Shown here in pieces: positions 9,458 to 21,736 of a stretch of 64,000 nt of DNA. This stretch comes from Rubrivivax benzoatilyticus JA2 = ATCC BAA-35 (GTDB lineage: Bacteria > Pseudomonadota > Gammaproteobacteria > Burkholderiales > Burkholderiaceae_C), in assembly GCF_000190375.1 (NCBI RefSeq), contig NZ_AEWG01000105.1, forward strand, positions 62,001-126,000, given 5' to 3'. The notes under the pieces were generated by a model. That model ran no database searches, was not told the origin of the DNA, and worked only from the letters and a program-made list of their open reading frames with translations. Each line of letters opens with the position of its first letter. The first letter of the stretch is position 1. The position numbers and the translations under genes were made by a program.

Positions 9458-9501
9458 GCGGGATCCACGCACGGCACCGGTCGGTTTCACTGGTGATCCG
9501 C
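9458..9501 (+). promoter_or_regulatory. Structured rpsO leader
   Basis: The 5' leader of rpsO can form a nested hairpin: GGATCCAC pairs with GTGATCC (one bulged base) and encloses ACCGG pairing with CTGGT. S15 represses its own mRNA through leader structures in several bacterial groups, and the structures differ between phyla; a regulatory role here is inferred from position only. Confidence 0.35.
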
Positions 9502-9573
9502 AAGTCCGCAACACGGAAACCGCAGCCAGCGCCAACGGCCTGGGCGGTCTCCACTCGTCAAGAGGAAACGCCC

Positions 9574-9843
9574 ATGTCCCTCGATATCGCGAAGAAGGCC
9601 GAGATCGTCGCGGCCAACGCCCGTGGCGCCAACGACACCGGCTCCCCCGAAGTCCAGGTCGCGCTGCTGACCGCTCGCATCAACGAGCTGACCCCGCACT
9701 TCAAGCAGCACCTGAAGGACCACCACGGCCGCCGCGGCCTGCTGAAGATGGTCAACCAGCGCAAGCGCCTGCTGGCCTACCTGAAGGACCGTGCGCCCGA
9801 TCGCTACACCGCGCTGATCGCCAAGCTGGGCCTTCGCAAGTAA
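9574..9843 (+). CDS. rpsO: 30S ribosomal protein S15
   Basis: 89-residue primary 16S rRNA-binding protein. The sequence [11 protein letters not shown]...[17 protein letters not shown]...[24 protein letters not shown] is diagnostic. The ATG at 9574 follows an AGAGGA ribosome site and gives the standard N-terminus. It sits directly upstream of pnp, the arrangement conserved across proteobacteria. Confidence 0.98.
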   Translation: MSLDIAKKAEIVAANARGANDTGSPEVQVALLTARINELTPHFKQHLKDHHGRRGLLKMVNQRKRLLAYLKDRAPDRYTALIAKLGLRK

Positions 9844-9854
9844 GAATCGGATCG

Positions 9855-9878
9855 GGGGCGCCGCGCCGCGGCGGCCCC
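9855..9878 (+). terminator. rpsO-pnp intercistronic hairpin
   Basis: GGGGCGCCGC pairs with GCGGCGGCCCC (one bulged G) around a three-base loop, followed by GTCTT. In E. coli the rpsO-pnp gap holds an attenuating terminator and an RNase III site; this hairpin is in the same place. A partial terminator or stability element is likely. Confidence 0.5.
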
Positions 9879-9920
9879 GTCTTCCCAGGTTTCTCCAACC
9901 GGGCACGGACGCAGCCGTGT

Positions 9921-9958
9921 CATTCCAACGACGCCTCGAACAGGGTTTCACTGGAATG
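9921..9958 (+). promoter_or_regulatory. pnp leader inverted repeat
   Basis: CATTCCA at 9921-9927 and TGGAATG at 9952-9958 can form a stem just upstream of pnp. In E. coli a pnp leader stem is cut by RNase III and mediates PNPase autoregulation; the equivalent role here is an inference from position. Confidence 0.4.
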
Positions 9959-9993
9959 GCATCGCGCCGGCCCAACACCGAAAGGCAATGCCC

Positions 9994-12303
9994 ATGAGCA
10001 TGTTCAACAAGGTCACGAAGAGCTTCCAATGGGGCTCGCACCAGGTCACGATGGAAACGGGCGAGATCGCCCGCCAGTCCACCGGCGCCGTCGTCGTCAG
10101 CGTCGACGACACCGTCGTGCTGGCCACCGTGGTCGCCAAGTCCGACGCCAAGGCCGGCCAGGACTTCTTCCCGCTGACCGTCGACTACATCGAGAAGACC
10201 TACGCCGCCGGCAAGATCCCCGGCAGCTTCTTCAAGCGTGAAGGCCGTCCGAGCGAGCTCGAGACGCTGACCTCGCGCCTGATCGACCGCCCGATCCGTC
10301 CGCTGTTCCCCGAAGGCTTCTACAACGAGGTCCAGGTCGTCATCCACGTGCTGAGCCTGAACCCCGAGGTCCAGGCCGACATCCCGGCGATGATCGCGAC
10401 CAGCGCCGCGCTGTCGATCAGCGGCATCCCGTTCAATGGCCCGATCGGCGCCGCGCGCGTCGGCTACGTCAACGGCGAGTACGTGCTCAACCCGAGCGCC
10501 GCCCAGCTGGCCGACAGCCAGATGGACCTCGTCGTCGCCGGCACCGAAGCCGCCGTGCTGATGGTCGAGTCCGAGGCCACCGGCCTGTCCGAGGAAGTGA
10601 TGCTCGGCGCCGTCGTCTTCGGCCACGACCAGGGCAAGATCGCGATCGCCGCGATCAACGAGCTGGTGCGTGAAGCCGGCAAGCCGGCCTGGGACTGGCA
10701 GCCGCCGGCCAAGGACGAGGCCTTCATCGCCAAGGTCACCGCGTTGGCCGAGGAGCCGCTGCGCGCCGCCTACCAGATCCGCAGCAAGCAGGCCCGCACC
10801 CAGGCCACGCGTGCCGTCGGCGCCAGCGTGCAGGCCGCGCTGAAGGAAGAGGGCGTCGCCTTCGACCCGGTCGCCGTCGACAACCTGCTGTTCGAGATCG
10901 AGGCGCGCATCGTGCGCGGCCAGATCCTGGCCGGCGAGCCGCGCATCGACGGCCGCGACACGCGTACCGTGCGCCCGATCGAGATCCGCTCCAGCGTGCT
11001 GCCGCGCACCCACGGCTCGGCGCTGTTCACGCGCGGCGAGACGCAGGCCCTGGTCGCCGCGACGCTGGGCACCGAACGCGACGCGCAGCGCATCGACGCG
11101 CTGGCCGGCGAGTTCGAGGACCGCTTCATGCTGCACTACAACATGCCCCCGTTCGCCACCGGCGAGACGGGCCGCGTGGGCAGCCCCAAGCGCCGCGAGA
11201 TCGGCCACGGCCGCCTGGCCAAGCGGGCGCTGGTCGCCGTGCTGCCGAACAAGGACGAGTTCCCGTACACGATGCGCGTGGTCTCGGAGATCACCGAGTC
11301 CAACGGTTCGTCGTCGATGGCCTCGGTCTGCGGCGGCTGCCTGTCGCTGCTGGACGCCGGCGTGCCGCTGAAGGCGCACGTCGCCGGCATCGCGATGGGC
11401 CTGATCAAGGAAGGCAACCGCTTTGCCGTGCTGACCGACATCCTCGGTGACGAGGATCACCTCGGCGACATGGACTTCAAGGTGGCCGGCACCGCCAGCG
11501 GCATCACGGCGCTGCAGATGGACATCAAGATCCAGGGCATCACCAAGGAGATCATGCAGGTCGCCCTGGCGCAGGCCAAGGAAGCGCGTCTGCACATCCT
11601 GGGCAAGATGGTCGAGGCCGTCGGCGGCGCCAAGGCCGAGGTGAGCCAGTTCGCCCCGCGCCTGTACACGATGAAGATCAACCCGGAGAAGATCCGCGAC
11701 GTCATCGGCAAGGGTGGCGCGACGATCCGGGCGCTGACCGACGAGACCGGCTGCACGATCGACATCGGCGAAGACGGCACGATCACGATCGCCAGCACCG
11801 ACGCCGACAAGGCCGCCTTCGCGCAGAAGCGCATCGAGGAGATCACGGCCGAGGCCGAGATCGGCAAGGTCTACGAAGGCCCGATCACCAAGATCCTGGA
11901 CTTCGGCGCCCTGGTCAACATCCTGCCGGGCAAGGACGGCCTGCTGCACATCAGCCAGATCGCCCACCAGCGTGTCGAGAAGGTCACCGACTTCCTCGAA
12001 GAAGGCCAGGTCATCAAGGTCAAGGTGCTCGAGACCGACGAGAAGGGCCGCATCAAGCTCAGCATGAAGGCGCTGCTCGACAAGCCGGAAGGCTACGTCG
12101 AGGAAGAGCGTCCGCGCCGCGAGCGCAGCGAGCGGGGTGACCGTGGCGATCGCGGCGATCGTGGTCCGCGCCGCGAGCGTGAACCCCGCGAGCCGCGTGA
12201 ACCGCGCGAGCCGCGGGCCGAGGCGGCTCCGGCCGCCGACGCGCCGGCCGCCGAGGCGCCGGCTCCGGAGCAGGGCGCCGAGCGCGCGCCCGGCCAGGAG
12301 TAA
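9994..12303 (+). CDS. pnp: Polyribonucleotide nucleotidyltransferase (PNPase)
   Basis: Phosphate-dependent 3'-5' exoribonuclease and degradosome component, about 769 residues. It has two RNase PH domains, a KH domain ([23 protein letters not shown]) and an S1 domain ([31 protein letters not shown]). The ATG at 9994 has an AAAGG ribosome site eight bases upstream; ATGs six bases on either side are in frame. The C-terminal 65 residues form a low-complexity tail with repeated GDR and EPR units then an Ala/Pro-rich end, longer than in E. coli and possibly an RNA- or protein-binding extension. Confidence 0.97.
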   Translation: MSMFNKVTKSFQWGSHQVTMETGEIARQSTGAVVVSVDDTVVLATVVAKSDAKAGQDFFPLTVDYIEKTYAAGKIPGSFFKREGRPSELETLTSRLIDRPIRPLFPEGFYNEVQVVIHVLSLNPEVQADIPAMIATSAALSISGIPFNGPIGAARVGYVNGEYVLNPSAAQLADSQMDLVVAGTEAAVLMVESEATGLSEEVMLGAVVFGHDQGKIAIAAINELVREAGKPAWDWQPPAKDEAFIAKVTALAEEPLRAAYQIRSKQARTQATRAVGASVQAALKEEGVAFDPVAVDNLLFEIEARIVRGQILAGEPRIDGRDTRTVRPIEIRSSVLPRTHGSALFTRGETQALVAATLGTERDAQRIDALAGEFEDRFMLHYNMPPFATGETGRVGSPKRREIGHGRLAKRALVAVLPNKDEFPYTMRVVSEITESNGSSSMASVCGGCLSLLDAGVPLKAHVAGIAMGLIKEGNRFAVLTDILGDEDHLGDMDFKVAGTASGITALQMDIKIQGITKEIMQVALAQAKEARLHILGKMVEAVGGAKAEVSQFAPRLYTMKINPEKIRDVIGKGGATIRALTDETGCTIDIGEDGTITIASTDADKAAFAQKRIEEITAEAEIGKVYEGPITKILDFGALVNILPGKDGLLHISQIAHQRVEKVTDFLEEGQVIKVKVLETDEKGRIKLSMKALLDKPEGYVEEERPRRERSERGDRGDRGDRGPRREREPREPREPREPRAEAAPAADAPAAEAPAPEQGAERAPGQE

Positions 12304-12312
12304 GCCGCAGCG

Positions 12313-13299
12313 ATGCGTGCTGTCGAGATCAGCCGTTTCGGCCGGCCCGAGGTGCTGCAGATCGTGCAGCGCCCGGCGCCGGTGCCGGCGGCCGGCGAGC
12401 TGCTGATTGCGGTGCAGGCTTCGGGCGTCAACCGCCCGGACGTGCTGCAGCGCCGCGGCCACTACCCGCCGCCGCCGGGCGCTTCCGACCTTCCCGGTCT
12501 GGAGGTCGCCGGGACGGTGCTCGACGGTGCGCCCGAGGATCTCGCGGCCGCGGGGCTGGCGATCGGCGACGCGGTCTGTGCGCTGGTTGCCGGCGGCGGT
12601 TATGCCGAGCAGTGCGCCGCTCCGGCGGCGCAGTGCCTGCCGGTGCCGCGCGGGCTGACGATGGTCGAGGCGGCGAGCCTGCCCGAGACCTTCTTCACCG
12701 TCTGGCAGAACGTGTTCGCCCTGTCGCGCCTGGCGCGTGGCGAGACGCTGCTGGTGCAAGGCGGCACGAGCGGCATCGGCGTCACCGCGATCCAGCTCGC
12801 CAAGGCCTTCGGCGCGCAGGTGATCGTCACCGCCGGCAGCGACGACAAGTGCGCCGCCGCGCGGGCGATCGGTGCCGACCACGCGATCAACTACCGCACG
12901 CAGGACTTCGCCGCCGAAGCCAATCGCCTGACCGATGGCCGCGGCGTCGACGTCGTGCTCGACATGGTCGCCGGCGACTACGTCGCGCGCGAGGTCGAGT
13001 GCCTGGCGGTCGACGGCCGCCTGGCGATCATCGCGGTCCAGGGCGGCACGGCCAGCGCTTTCGACGCCGGCCAGGTGCTGCGCAAGCGCATCACGATCAC
13101 CGGCTCGACGCTGCGTGCGCGCAGCGTCGGCTACAAGGCCGGCCTGGCCCGTGCGCTGCACGAGCAGGTCTGGCCCTTGCTGGAGACCGGCGCCGTCAAG
13201 CCGGTCGTGCACCGCGTGTTCCCGGCGGCCGAGGCGGCCGCGGCGCACGCGCTGATGGAATCCGGTTCGCACGTCGGCAAGATCGTGCTGAGCTGGTGA
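12313..13299 (+). CDS. NAD(P)H quinone oxidoreductase, PIG3 type
   Basis: Zinc-independent medium-chain dehydrogenase/reductase (328 residues) related to the human TP53I3/PIG3 quinone reductases. The signature [20 protein letters not shown] is clear, as is the nucleotide-binding loop [21 protein letters not shown]. It is expected to reduce quinones with NADPH in the cytosol. It sits between pnp and tpiA, 9 bases after pnp and 23 bases before tpiA, so it may be co-transcribed with both. Confidence 0.9.
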   Translation: MRAVEISRFGRPEVLQIVQRPAPVPAAGELLIAVQASGVNRPDVLQRRGHYPPPPGASDLPGLEVAGTVLDGAPEDLAAAGLAIGDAVCALVAGGGYAEQCAAPAAQCLPVPRGLTMVEAASLPETFFTVWQNVFALSRLARGETLLVQGGTSGIGVTAIQLAKAFGAQVIVTAGSDDKCAAARAIGADHAINYRTQDFAAEANRLTDGRGVDVVLDMVAGDYVAREVECLAVDGRLAIIAVQGGTASAFDAGQVLRKRITITGSTLRARSVGYKAGLARALHEQVWPLLETGAVKPVVHRVFPAAEAAAAHALMESGSHVGKIVLSW

Positions 13300-13322
13300 A
13301 CCCCTTCTCGAGGACTCCCAAG

Positions 13323-14063
13323 ATGCGACGCAAGCTCGTGGTGGGCAACTGGAAGATGCACGGCAGCCGCCCGGCGAACGCCGAGCTGCTGGCCGCGCTG
13401 ATGGCCGGCCGCCCTTACGCCGCTGACGTGGCGGTCTGCGTGCCCCACGTGTTCCTGTCCGAAACCGCGGCGACGCTGGCCGGCACGGACCTGCGCTGGG
13501 GTGCGCAGGACGTCTCCGAGCACGAGCAGGGCGCCTACACCGGCGAGGTGTCGGCGGCGATGCTGGCCGAATGCGGCTGCCGCTATGCCATCGTCGGCCA
13601 CTCCGAACGCCGCGCCTACCACGCCGAGAGCGACGCCGTCGTCGCGCGCAAGGCGCAGGCGGCGCTGGCGCGTGGCGTGACGCCGATCGTCTGCGTCGGC
13701 GAGACGCTGGAGCAGCGTGACGCCGGCGAGACCGAGGCTGTCGTCAAGCGCCAGCTGTCGGCGGTGATCCACCAGCTGACGCACTGCGCCAGCGAGATCG
13801 TCGTCGCCTACGAGCCCGTCTGGGCCATCGGCACCGGCCGCACCGCGACACCCGAGCAGGCGCAGGCGGTGCACGCGGTGCTGCGTGCGCAGCTGCAGGC
13901 CGCCACCGGCCGCGGCCAGACGATGCGCATCCTCTACGGCGGCAGCGTCAAGGCGGACAACGCCGCGACGCTGTTCGCGCAACCCGACATCGACGGCGGG
14001 CTGATCGGCGGTGCCTCGCTGAAGGCCGCCGACTTCATCGCGATCTGCCGCGCCGCGGCCTGA
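13323..14063 (+). CDS. tpiA: Triosephosphate isomerase
   Basis: Glycolytic and gluconeogenic enzyme interconverting dihydroxyacetone phosphate and glyceraldehyde 3-phosphate, 246 residues. Active-site residues are Lys11 (VGNWKMHG), His93 (VGHSERR) and Glu164 ([12 protein letters not shown]). The phosphate-binding YGGSV and GGLIGGASL loops are intact. The order tpiA-secG-tRNA-Leu-nuo is the usual one in Burkholderiales. Confidence 0.98.
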   Translation: MRRKLVVGNWKMHGSRPANAELLAALMAGRPYAADVAVCVPHVFLSETAATLAGTDLRWGAQDVSEHEQGAYTGEVSAAMLAECGCRYAIVGHSERRAYHAESDAVVARKAQAALARGVTPIVCVGETLEQRDAGETEAVVKRQLSAVIHQLTHCASEIVVAYEPVWAIGTGRTATPEQAQAVHAVLRAQLQAATGRGQTMRILYGGSVKADNAATLFAQPDIDGGLIGGASLKAADFIAICRAAA

Positions 14064-14083
14064 GTATTTCCCGGAGTTTTCCC

Positions 14084-14467
14084 ATGCACATCTGGATGAA
14101 CCTCATCCTCGTCCTGCAGATCCTGTCGGCCCTGGCGATGATCGGCCTCGTGCTGATCCAGCACGGCAAGGGCGCCGACATGGGCGCCTCGTTCGGCGGC
14201 GGCTCCTCGGGCAGCCTGTTCGGTGCCACCGGCAGCGCGAACTTCCTGTCGCGCTCGACGGCGGCCTGCGCGACGCTCTTCTTCTGCTGCACGCTGGCGC
14301 TGGCCTTCATGTCCAACAGCGTGCGAGGCCCGTCCCAGGAGCGCGGCAGCGTTCTCGACCGCGCGGCGCCCACGGCCCCGGCCGAACCCAGCGCGCCGGC
14401 CACCGGTGCGATTCCGGGTGCGCTGACCCCGGCGGCGCCGGCCTCCGGCGCGACCGGTGCGAATTGA
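14084..14467 (+). CDS. secG: Preprotein translocase subunit SecG
   Basis: Small inner-membrane subunit (127 residues) of the SecYEG channel. Two hydrophobic helices (about residues 2-24 and 58-78) flank the conserved GADMGASFGGGSSGSLFG loop. The last 45 residues are Ala/Pro-rich and variable, as in other betaproteobacteria. It is followed by a leader hairpin and the tRNA-Leu gene. Confidence 0.95.
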   Translation: MHIWMNLILVLQILSALAMIGLVLIQHGKGADMGASFGGGSSGSLFGATGSANFLSRSTAACATLFFCCTLALAFMSNSVRGPSQERGSVLDRAAPTAPAEPSAPATGAIPGALTPAAPASGATGAN

Positions 14468-14517
14468 GCGCGACTGAATCGTCTGTAAGGCTTTACGAGA
14501 AAGAAACCGCGAATCGA

Positions 14518-14565
14518 TATAGAATGCGTCTTTGTCTGGTGAGCGACCCTCATGCCAACCAGACA
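14518..14565 (+). promoter_or_regulatory. tRNA-Leu upstream region: -10-like box and inverted repeat
   Basis: TATAGAAT at 14518-14525 is a candidate -10 box with only a weak -35 (TTTACG at 14492, spacing longer than ideal). It is followed by TGTCTGGT at 14533-14540 and ACCAGACA at 14558-14565, an 8-bp inverted repeat with a 17-base loop, in what would be the tRNA 5' leader. Confidence 0.4.
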
Positions 14566-14589
14566 GTAAGCGCCAGAGTTTGACGTCTT

Positions 14590-14674
14590 GCCGACGTGGT
14601 GAAATTGGTAGACACGCTATCTTGAGGGGGTAGTGGCGAAAGCTGTGCGAGTTCGAGTCTCGCCGTCGGCACCA
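14590..14674 (+). tRNA. tRNA-Leu (anticodon GAG)
   Basis: Full cloverleaf: acceptor GCCGACG pairs with CGTCGGC, the D-loop contains AATTGGTAGA, the anticodon stem CTATC/GGTAG encloses TTGAGGG (anticodon GAG), there is a long class II variable arm, and the T-arm is GCGAG-TTCGAGT-CTCGC. The CCA end is encoded. It decodes CUC/CUU leucine codons. It lies between secG and nuoA. Confidence 0.97.
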
Positions 14675-14847
14675 AAGACCGAGTGACGTGTTGTCCGGAG
14701 GTGGTCCAAGCATCCGGCAATGCCGCCCCGAGGAGCAATCCGAACGGGCGAGAAGCGCGCCCGTCGGGCAGTCGTGTAGGCTGTTCGAGGCGCGTTTTTT
14801 TTCGACCTGACAGAACCTGACGGGACTCTGACTAGGATCAAAGAAAC

Positions 14848-15207
14848 ATGGACATCCAGGCCTACCTCCCCGTCATCCTGTTCGTGCTCGTCGGCCTTGC
14901 CGTCGGCGTCGCGCCACAGGTCCTCGGCTTCATCTTCGGCCCCAATCGGCCGGACGTCGAGAAGAACAGCCCGTACGAATGCGGGTTCGAGGCCTTCGAG
15001 GACGCGCGCATGAAGTTCGACGTGCGCTACTACCTCGTCGCCATCCTCTTCATCCTCTTCGATCTCGAGATCGCTTTCCTCTTCCCCTGGGCCGTCGCCC
15101 TGCACGACATCGGCGCGACCGGGTTCTGGGCGATGATGCTGTTCCTCGGCATCCTCGTCGTCGGCTTCGTCTACGAGTGGAAGAAAGGCGCGCTGGACTG
15201 GGACTGA
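14848..15207 (+). CDS. nuoA: NADH-quinone oxidoreductase subunit A
   Basis: 119-residue membrane subunit of complex I. Three hydrophobic helices are visible, with the conserved loop [20 protein letters not shown] between the first two; the Cys in this loop marks the region that senses the active/deactive state in other species. It is the first gene of an unbroken nuoA-N operon. The 173 bases before it, after the tRNA, hold an ACGGGCG/CGCCCGT hairpin and an eight-T run but no clear promoter. Confidence 0.97.
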   Translation: MDIQAYLPVILFVLVGLAVGVAPQVLGFIFGPNRPDVEKNSPYECGFEAFEDARMKFDVRYYLVAILFILFDLEIAFLFPWAVALHDIGATGFWAMMLFLGILVVGFVYEWKKGALDWD

Positions 15208-15231
15208 ACCCGGCCGGCTGGGAGACACGCT

Positions 15232-15708
15232 ATGGGAATCGAAGGCGTCATCAAGGAAGGCTTCGTCACCACCTCGGTGGACAAGCTGATCAACTGGTCC
15301 AAGACCGGATCGCTGTGGCCGATGACCTTCGGCCTCGCCTGCTGTGCCATCGAGATGATGCATGCCGGCGCCGCGCGCTACGACATGGACCGCTTCGGCA
15401 TGCTGTTCCGGCCCAGTCCGCGCCAGAGCGACCTGATGATCGTCGCCGGCACGCTGTGCAACAAGATGGCGCCGGCGCTGCGCAAGGTCTACGACCAGAT
15501 GGCCGAACCGCGCTGGGTGCTGAGCATGGGCTCCTGCGCCAACGGCGGCGGCTACTACCACTACAGCTACTCCGTCGTGCGCGGCTGCGACCGCATCGTT
15601 CCGGTGGATGTCTACGTGCCGGGCTGCCCGCCGACGGCCGAGGCGCTGCTGTACGGGATCATGCAGCTGCAGAGCAAGATCCGACGCGAAAACACCATCG
15701 CGCGCTGA
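15232..15708 (+). CDS. nuoB: NADH-quinone oxidoreductase subunit B
   Basis: 158-residue peripheral-arm subunit (PSST homologue) holding cluster N2, the last Fe-S centre before quinone. The tandem cysteine ligand motif [10 protein letters not shown], then [10 protein letters not shown] and [12 protein letters not shown] supply the ligands. It contacts the quinone site together with NuoD. It starts 24 bases after nuoA. Confidence 0.97.
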   Translation: MGIEGVIKEGFVTTSVDKLINWSKTGSLWPMTFGLACCAIEMMHAGAARYDMDRFGMLFRPSPRQSDLMIVAGTLCNKMAPALRKVYDQMAEPRWVLSMGSCANGGGYYHYSYSVVRGCDRIVPVDVYVPGCPPTAEALLYGIMQLQSKIRRENTIAR

Positions 15709-15724
15709 CCGCGCGATCCGCACG

Positions 15725-16324
15725 ATGAGCATCCGACTCGACCTCCTGCAGAGCGCCCTCGAAAGCGCGCTGGCCGGCAAGATCCGCACGTCCGTGCGCG
15801 CGCTCGGCGAGATCACCATCACCGTCGGCGCCGCCGACTACCTGGACGTCGCGCGCACGCTGCGCGACACGCCCGAACTGCGCTTCGAGCAGCTCGTCGA
15901 CCTCTGCGGCGTCGACTACTCGGACTATCGCAACCAGCCCTGGGACGGCCCGCGCTTCTGCGTCGTCTCGCACCTGCTGTCGGTGACGCACAACTGGCGC
16001 CTGCGCCTGAAGGTCTTCTGCCCCGACGACGACCTGCCGGTGGTGGCCTCGGTCAACGACATCTGGGGCTCGGCCAACTGGTTCGAGCGCGAGGCCTTCG
16101 ACCTCTACGGCATCGTCTTCGAGGGCCACCTCGACCTGCGCCGCATCCTCACCGACTACGGCTTCATCGGTCACCCGATGCGCAAGGACTTCCCGACCAC
16201 CGGCAACGTCGAGATGCGCTACGACCCCGAGAAGAAGCGCGTGATCTACCAGCCGGTGACGATCGAGCCGCGCGAGATCATTCCGCGCGTCGTGCGCGAG
16301 GACAACTACGGCGGGCTGCACTGA
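15725..16324 (+). CDS. nuoC: NADH-quinone oxidoreductase subunit C
   Basis: 199-residue 30-kDa-type subunit of the peripheral arm. The motif [39 protein letters not shown] (in parts) is diagnostic. The ATG at 15725 gives the expected N-terminus. NuoC and NuoD are separate proteins here, unlike the fused NuoCD of E. coli. The stop overlaps the nuoD start. Confidence 0.96.
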   Translation: MSIRLDLLQSALESALAGKIRTSVRALGEITITVGAADYLDVARTLRDTPELRFEQLVDLCGVDYSDYRNQPWDGPRFCVVSHLLSVTHNWRLRLKVFCPDDDLPVVASVNDIWGSANWFEREAFDLYGIVFEGHLDLRRILTDYGFIGHPMRKDFPTTGNVEMRYDPEKKRVIYQPVTIEPREIIPRVVREDNYGGLH

Positions 16325-17577
16325 TGGCCGAGATCAAGAACTACACGCTGAACTTCGGCCCGCAGCACCCGGCCGCGCACGGGGTGCTGCGCCTCGTGCT
16401 CGAGCTCGACGGCGAGGTCATCCAGCGCGCCGACCCGCACATCGGCCTGCTGCACCGCGCCACCGAGAAGCTCGCCGAGACCAAGACCTACCTGCAGAAC
16501 CTGCCGTACATGGACCGTCTCGACTACGTGTCGATGATGGTCAACGAGCAGGCCTACTGCCTGGCGGTCGAGAAGCTGCTGGGCATCGAGGTGCCGCTGC
16601 GCGCCAAGTACATCCGCACGATGTACGCCGAACTCACGCGCCTGCTCAACCACCTGCTGTGGCTGGGCACGCACGCCATGGACTGCGGCGCGATGAACGT
16701 CTTCCTCTACGCCTTCCGCGAGCGCGAGGACATCTTCGACATGTACGAGGCGGTGTCGGGCGCACGCATGCACGCGGCCTACTTCCGTCCGGGCGGCGTC
16801 TACCGCGACCTGCCGGACGCGATGCCGCAGTACACGTTCAGCAAGATCCGCAACGAGCGCGCGCTCAAGGAGCTCAACGCCAACCGCCAGGGCTCGCTGC
16901 TCGACTTCATCGAGGACTTCGTCAAGCGTTTCCCCAGCCGCGTCGACGACTACGAGACGCTGCTCACCGACAACCGCATCTGGAAGCAGCGCACCGTCGG
17001 CATCGGGGTCGTCACCCCCGAGCGCGCGCTGAACCTGGGCTTCTCCGGCCCGATGCTGCGCGGCTCGGGCATCGCCTGGGACCTGCGCAAGCAGCAGCCC
17101 TACGACGCCTACGACCGCGTCGACTTCGACATCCCGGTCGGCGTGAAGGGCGACACCTACGACCGCTATCTCGTCCGCATGGAGGAGATGCGCCAGTCCA
17201 ACCGCATCGTGCAGCAGTGCGTGGACTGGCTGCGCGCGAACCCCGGCCCGGTCATCACCGACAACCACAAGGTCGCGCCGCCGGCCCGCGTGGACATGAA
17301 GGCCAACATGGAAGAGCTGATCCACCACTTCAAGCTCTTCAGCGAAGGCATGCACGTCCCCGAGGGCGAGGCCTATGCCACCGTCGAGCACCCCAAGGGC
17401 GAGTTCGGCATCTACCTGATCAGCGACGGGGCGAACAAGCCCTACCGCATGAAGATCCGTCCGCCGGGTTTCGTGCATCTGGCCGCGCTCGACGAGCTCG
17501 CGCGTGGCCACATGCTCGCCGACGCGGTCGCGATCATCGGCACCATGGACATCGTGTTCGGCGAGGTCGATCGATGA
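16324..17577 (+). CDS. nuoD: NADH-quinone oxidoreductase subunit D
   Basis: 417-residue 49-kDa-type subunit, related to the large subunit of NiFe hydrogenases, forming the quinone cavity with NuoB. The start [20 protein letters not shown] and the end [29 protein letters not shown] are typical. It overlaps nuoC (TGATG) and nuoE (ATGA), so the three are translationally coupled. Confidence 0.97.
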   Translation: MAEIKNYTLNFGPQHPAAHGVLRLVLELDGEVIQRADPHIGLLHRATEKLAETKTYLQNLPYMDRLDYVSMMVNEQAYCLAVEKLLGIEVPLRAKYIRTMYAELTRLLNHLLWLGTHAMDCGAMNVFLYAFREREDIFDMYEAVSGARMHAAYFRPGGVYRDLPDAMPQYTFSKIRNERALKELNANRQGSLLDFIEDFVKRFPSRVDDYETLLTDNRIWKQRTVGIGVVTPERALNLGFSGPMLRGSGIAWDLRKQQPYDAYDRVDFDIPVGVKGDTYDRYLVRMEEMRQSNRIVQQCVDWLRANPGPVITDNHKVAPPARVDMKANMEELIHHFKLFSEGMHVPEGEAYATVEHPKGEFGIYLISDGANKPYRMKIRPPGFVHLAALDELARGHMLADAVAIIGTMDIVFGEVDR

Positions 17578-18055
17578 ATTTCTCCGAAGCCACGCTGGCG
17601 CGCTTCGCGCGCGAAGTGGCCAAGTTCCCCGCCGACCAGAAGCAGTCGGCCGTGATGGCCTGTCTGGCGATCGTCCAGCACGAGCAGGGCCACGTGTCGC
17701 AGGAAGCCGAGGAGGCGATCGCCGCCTACCTGGGCATGCCGGCGATCGCGGTCCACGAGGTCACGACCTTCTACAACATGTACAACCAGCGGCGCGTGGG
17801 CAAGTACAAGCTCAACGTCTGCACCAACCTGCCGTGCCAGCTGCGCCACGGCGAGCATGCGCTGGACCACGTCTGCAAGAAGCTCGGCGTCGAGCCCTAC
17901 GGCACGACCGAGGATGGCCTGTTCACCGTCCAGCCCAGCGAGTGCCTGGGCGCCTGCGCCGACGCGCCGGTGATGCTCGTCAACGACCGCGAGATGCTGA
18001 GCTTCATGAGCGACGAGCGCCTCGACGAGCTGATCGAGACGCTGCGCAAGGAAGG

Positions 18056-18059
<4 letters not shown>
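17574..18059 (+). CDS. nuoE: NADH-quinone oxidoreductase subunit E
   Basis: 161-residue 24-kDa-type subunit of the NADH-oxidising module, carrying [2Fe-2S] cluster N1a. The ligands are in CTNLPC and [10 protein letters not shown]. The ATG at 17574 overlaps the nuoD stop by four bases and gives [19 protein letters not shown]. It works with NuoF and NuoG in electron input. Confidence 0.96.
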
Positions 18060-19402
<1,343 letters not shown>

Positions 19403-19409
19403 GGCTCGC

Positions 19410-21734
19410 ATGATCGAACTCGAACTCGACGGGAAAAAGGTCCAGGTCGCCGAAGGCAGCATGGTCATGCATGCCGCCGACGCGGCCGGCACCTACGTTC
19501 CCCACTTCTGCTACCACAAGAAGCTCTCGATCGCGGCCAACTGCCGCATGTGCCTGGTCGAGATCGAGAAGGCCCCGAAGCCGATGCCGGCCTGCGCGAC
19601 CCCGGTCACGCAGGGCATGGTGGTGCGCACCAACAGCGAGAAGGCCGTGCGCGCCCAGAAGGGCGTGATGGAGTTCCTGCTGATCAACCACCCGCTGGAC
19701 TGCCCGATCTGCGACCAGGGCGGCGAGTGCCAGCTGCAGGACCTGTCGATGGGCTACGGCGGCTTCGCCTCGCGCTACAGCGAGGAGAAGCGCGTCGTCT
19801 TCCACAAGGACGTCGGCCCGCTGCTGTCGATGGAGGAGATGTCGCGCTGCATCCACTGCACGCGCTGCGTGCGCTTCGGCCAGGAGATCGCCGGGGTCAT
19901 GGAGCTCGGCATGGTCCACCGCGGCGAGCACAGCGAGATCACGACGATGCTGGGCAACACCGTCGACAGCGAGCTCTCGGGCAACATGATCGACCTCTGC
20001 CCGGTCGGCGCGATCACCAGCAAGCCCTTCCGCTACCAGGCCCGGACCTGGGAGCTGTCGCGCCGCAAGAGCGTCAGCCCGCACGACAGCACCGGCGCCA
20101 ACCTGATCGTCCAGGTCAAGGCCAACAAGGTGCTGCGCGTCGTCCCGTTCGAGAACGAGGACGTCAACGAGTGCTGGATCGCCGACCGTGACCGCTTCAG
20201 CTACGACGCGCTGAACAGCCCGTCGCGCCTGACCCGGCCGATGATCAAGCAGGGCGGCCAGTGGCAGGCCGTGGACTGGAACACCGCGCTGGGCTACGTC
20301 GCCGACGGCCTGAAGCGCGTCATCGCCGAGTTCGGCCCGCAAGGCGTCGGCGCGCTCGGCAGCGCGCACTCCACCGTCGAGGAACTGCACCTGCTGGCCA
20401 AGCTCGTGCGCGGCCTGGGCAGCCAGAGCGTCGACTTCCGCACTCGCCACGCCGACTTCGCCAACGTCGCGCCGGCCGGCCACGCGCGCTGGCTGGGCCT
20501 GCCGATCGCCGCGCTGACGACGCTGGACACGGTGTTCGTCGTCGGCTCCTTCCTGCGCAAGGACCACCCGCTGTTCGCGCAGCGCATCCGCCAGGCGGCG
20601 CGCCACGGGGCACGCGTCCATTCGCTGTCGGCGTCGCGCGAAGACTGGGCGATGCCGCTGGCCGGCCACCTGGCGGCGCTGCCGTCGGGCTGGCATGGCG
20701 CGCTGGCCGAAGTCGCTGCCGCGGTCGCCGCCGCCAAGGGCGTCGCCTCGCCGGTCGAGGCCCAGCCGGGCGAAGCCGCGCAGGCTGTCGCCGCCGCGCT
20801 CGTCGCCGGCGAACACAAGGCCGTGCTGCTGGGCAACGCCGCCGCGCAACACCCGCAGGCCTCGGCGCTGCTGGCGCTGGCGCAGTGGATCGGCCAGCAC
20901 ACCGGCGCCGCCGTCGGCTACCTCGGCGAGGCGGCCAACACCGTCGGCGCCCAGCTCGTCGGCGCGCTGCCGGGCGAAGGCGGGTTCAACGCCGGCCAGA
21001 TGCTGTCGCAGCCGATGAAGGCGCTGATCGCGCTGAACCTCGAGCCGGTGCTTGACGCCGCCGACGCCGCCGCCGCGCGTGCCGCGCTGGGTGGCTCGGG
21101 GCTCGTCGTCTCGCTGTCGCCGTTCGAGGACGCGATGGCCGACGTCGCCGACGTCATGCTGCCGATCGCGCCGTTCACCGAGACCGCCGGCAGCTTCGTC
21201 AACGCCGAAGGCCGGCTGCAGAGCTTCCAGGGCGTCGTGCGCCCGCTGGGCGACACGCGTCCGGCCTGGAAGGTGCTGCGCGTGCTCGGCAACCTGCTCG
21301 GACTGCCGGGCTTCGATCACGACAGCGCCGAGGCCGTGCGCGCCGAGGCGCTGGGCGACCCGGCCACGATCGCCGCGCGTCTGGACAACACGCCGGCCGC
21401 CGCCACCGGCTCGCCGGTCGCGCGCGACGGCGCGCTCGAGCGTGTCGCCGACGTGCCGATCTACGCCACCGACTCGCTGGTGCGCCGCTCGGCGCCGCTG
21501 CAGCGCAGCGCCGACGCGCGTGTGCCGCCGGTCGGCCTGCCGTCGTCGCTGTGGCGCCAGCTCGCTCTCGCCAAGGGCGACAAGGTGCTGGTCGCGCAGG
21601 GGCAGGGCGCTGCCGTGCTCGCCGCGCGTGAGGAGCCCTGGCTGGCCGACGGCGCCGTGCGCGTGGCCGCCGGCCACCCGGACACCGTCGCGCTGGGCGC
21701 GATGTTCGGCCCGATCACGGTGGAGAAGGCCTGA
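19410..21734 (+). CDS. nuoG: NADH-quinone oxidoreductase subunit G
   Basis: 774-residue 75-kDa-type subunit. The N-terminal part has a [2Fe-2S] ferredoxin domain ([15 protein letters not shown]) and [4Fe-4S] motifs ([14 protein letters not shown], then [11 protein letters not shown]). The remainder is a degenerate molybdopterin-oxidoreductase-like domain, rich in Ala and divergent, as usual for betaproteobacteria. It transfers electrons from NuoF to NuoI. Confidence 0.96.
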   Translation: MIELELDGKKVQVAEGSMVMHAADAAGTYVPHFCYHKKLSIAANCRMCLVEIEKAPKPMPACATPVTQGMVVRTNSEKAVRAQKGVMEFLLINHPLDCPICDQGGECQLQDLSMGYGGFASRYSEEKRVVFHKDVGPLLSMEEMSRCIHCTRCVRFGQEIAGVMELGMVHRGEHSEITTMLGNTVDSELSGNMIDLCPVGAITSKPFRYQARTWELSRRKSVSPHDSTGANLIVQVKANKVLRVVPFENEDVNECWIADRDRFSYDALNSPSRLTRPMIKQGGQWQAVDWNTALGYVADGLKRVIAEFGPQGVGALGSAHSTVEELHLLAKLVRGLGSQSVDFRTRHADFANVAPAGHARWLGLPIAALTTLDTVFVVGSFLRKDHPLFAQRIRQAARHGARVHSLSASREDWAMPLAGHLAALPSGWHGALAEVAAAVAAAKGVASPVEAQPGEAAQAVAAALVAGEHKAVLLGNAAAQHPQASALLALAQWIGQHTGAAVGYLGEAANTVGAQLVGALPGEGGFNAGQMLSQPMKALIALNLEPVLDAADAAAARAALGGSGLVVSLSPFEDAMADVADVMLPIAPFTETAGSFVNAEGRLQSFQGVVRPLGDTRPAWKVLRVLGNLLGLPGFDHDSAEAVRAEALGDPATIAARLDNTPAAATGSPVARDGALERVADVPIYATDSLVRRSAPLQRSADARVPPVGLPSSLWRQLALAKGDKVLVAQGQGAAVLAAREEPWLADGAVRVAAGHPDTVALGAMFGPITVEKA

Positions 21735-21736
21735 CC

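Noticed and set aside
9487-13272. 1261-codon minus-strand frame across rpsO, pnp and the quinone reductase gene
   Set aside because: Same reason; it crosses three well-supported plus-strand genes and their intergenic signals and shows no recognisable domain.
14675-14847. Strong nuo promoter after the tRNA gene
   Set aside because: An eight-T run and a hairpin are visible but no -35/-10 pair with acceptable spacing, so no promoter is claimed.
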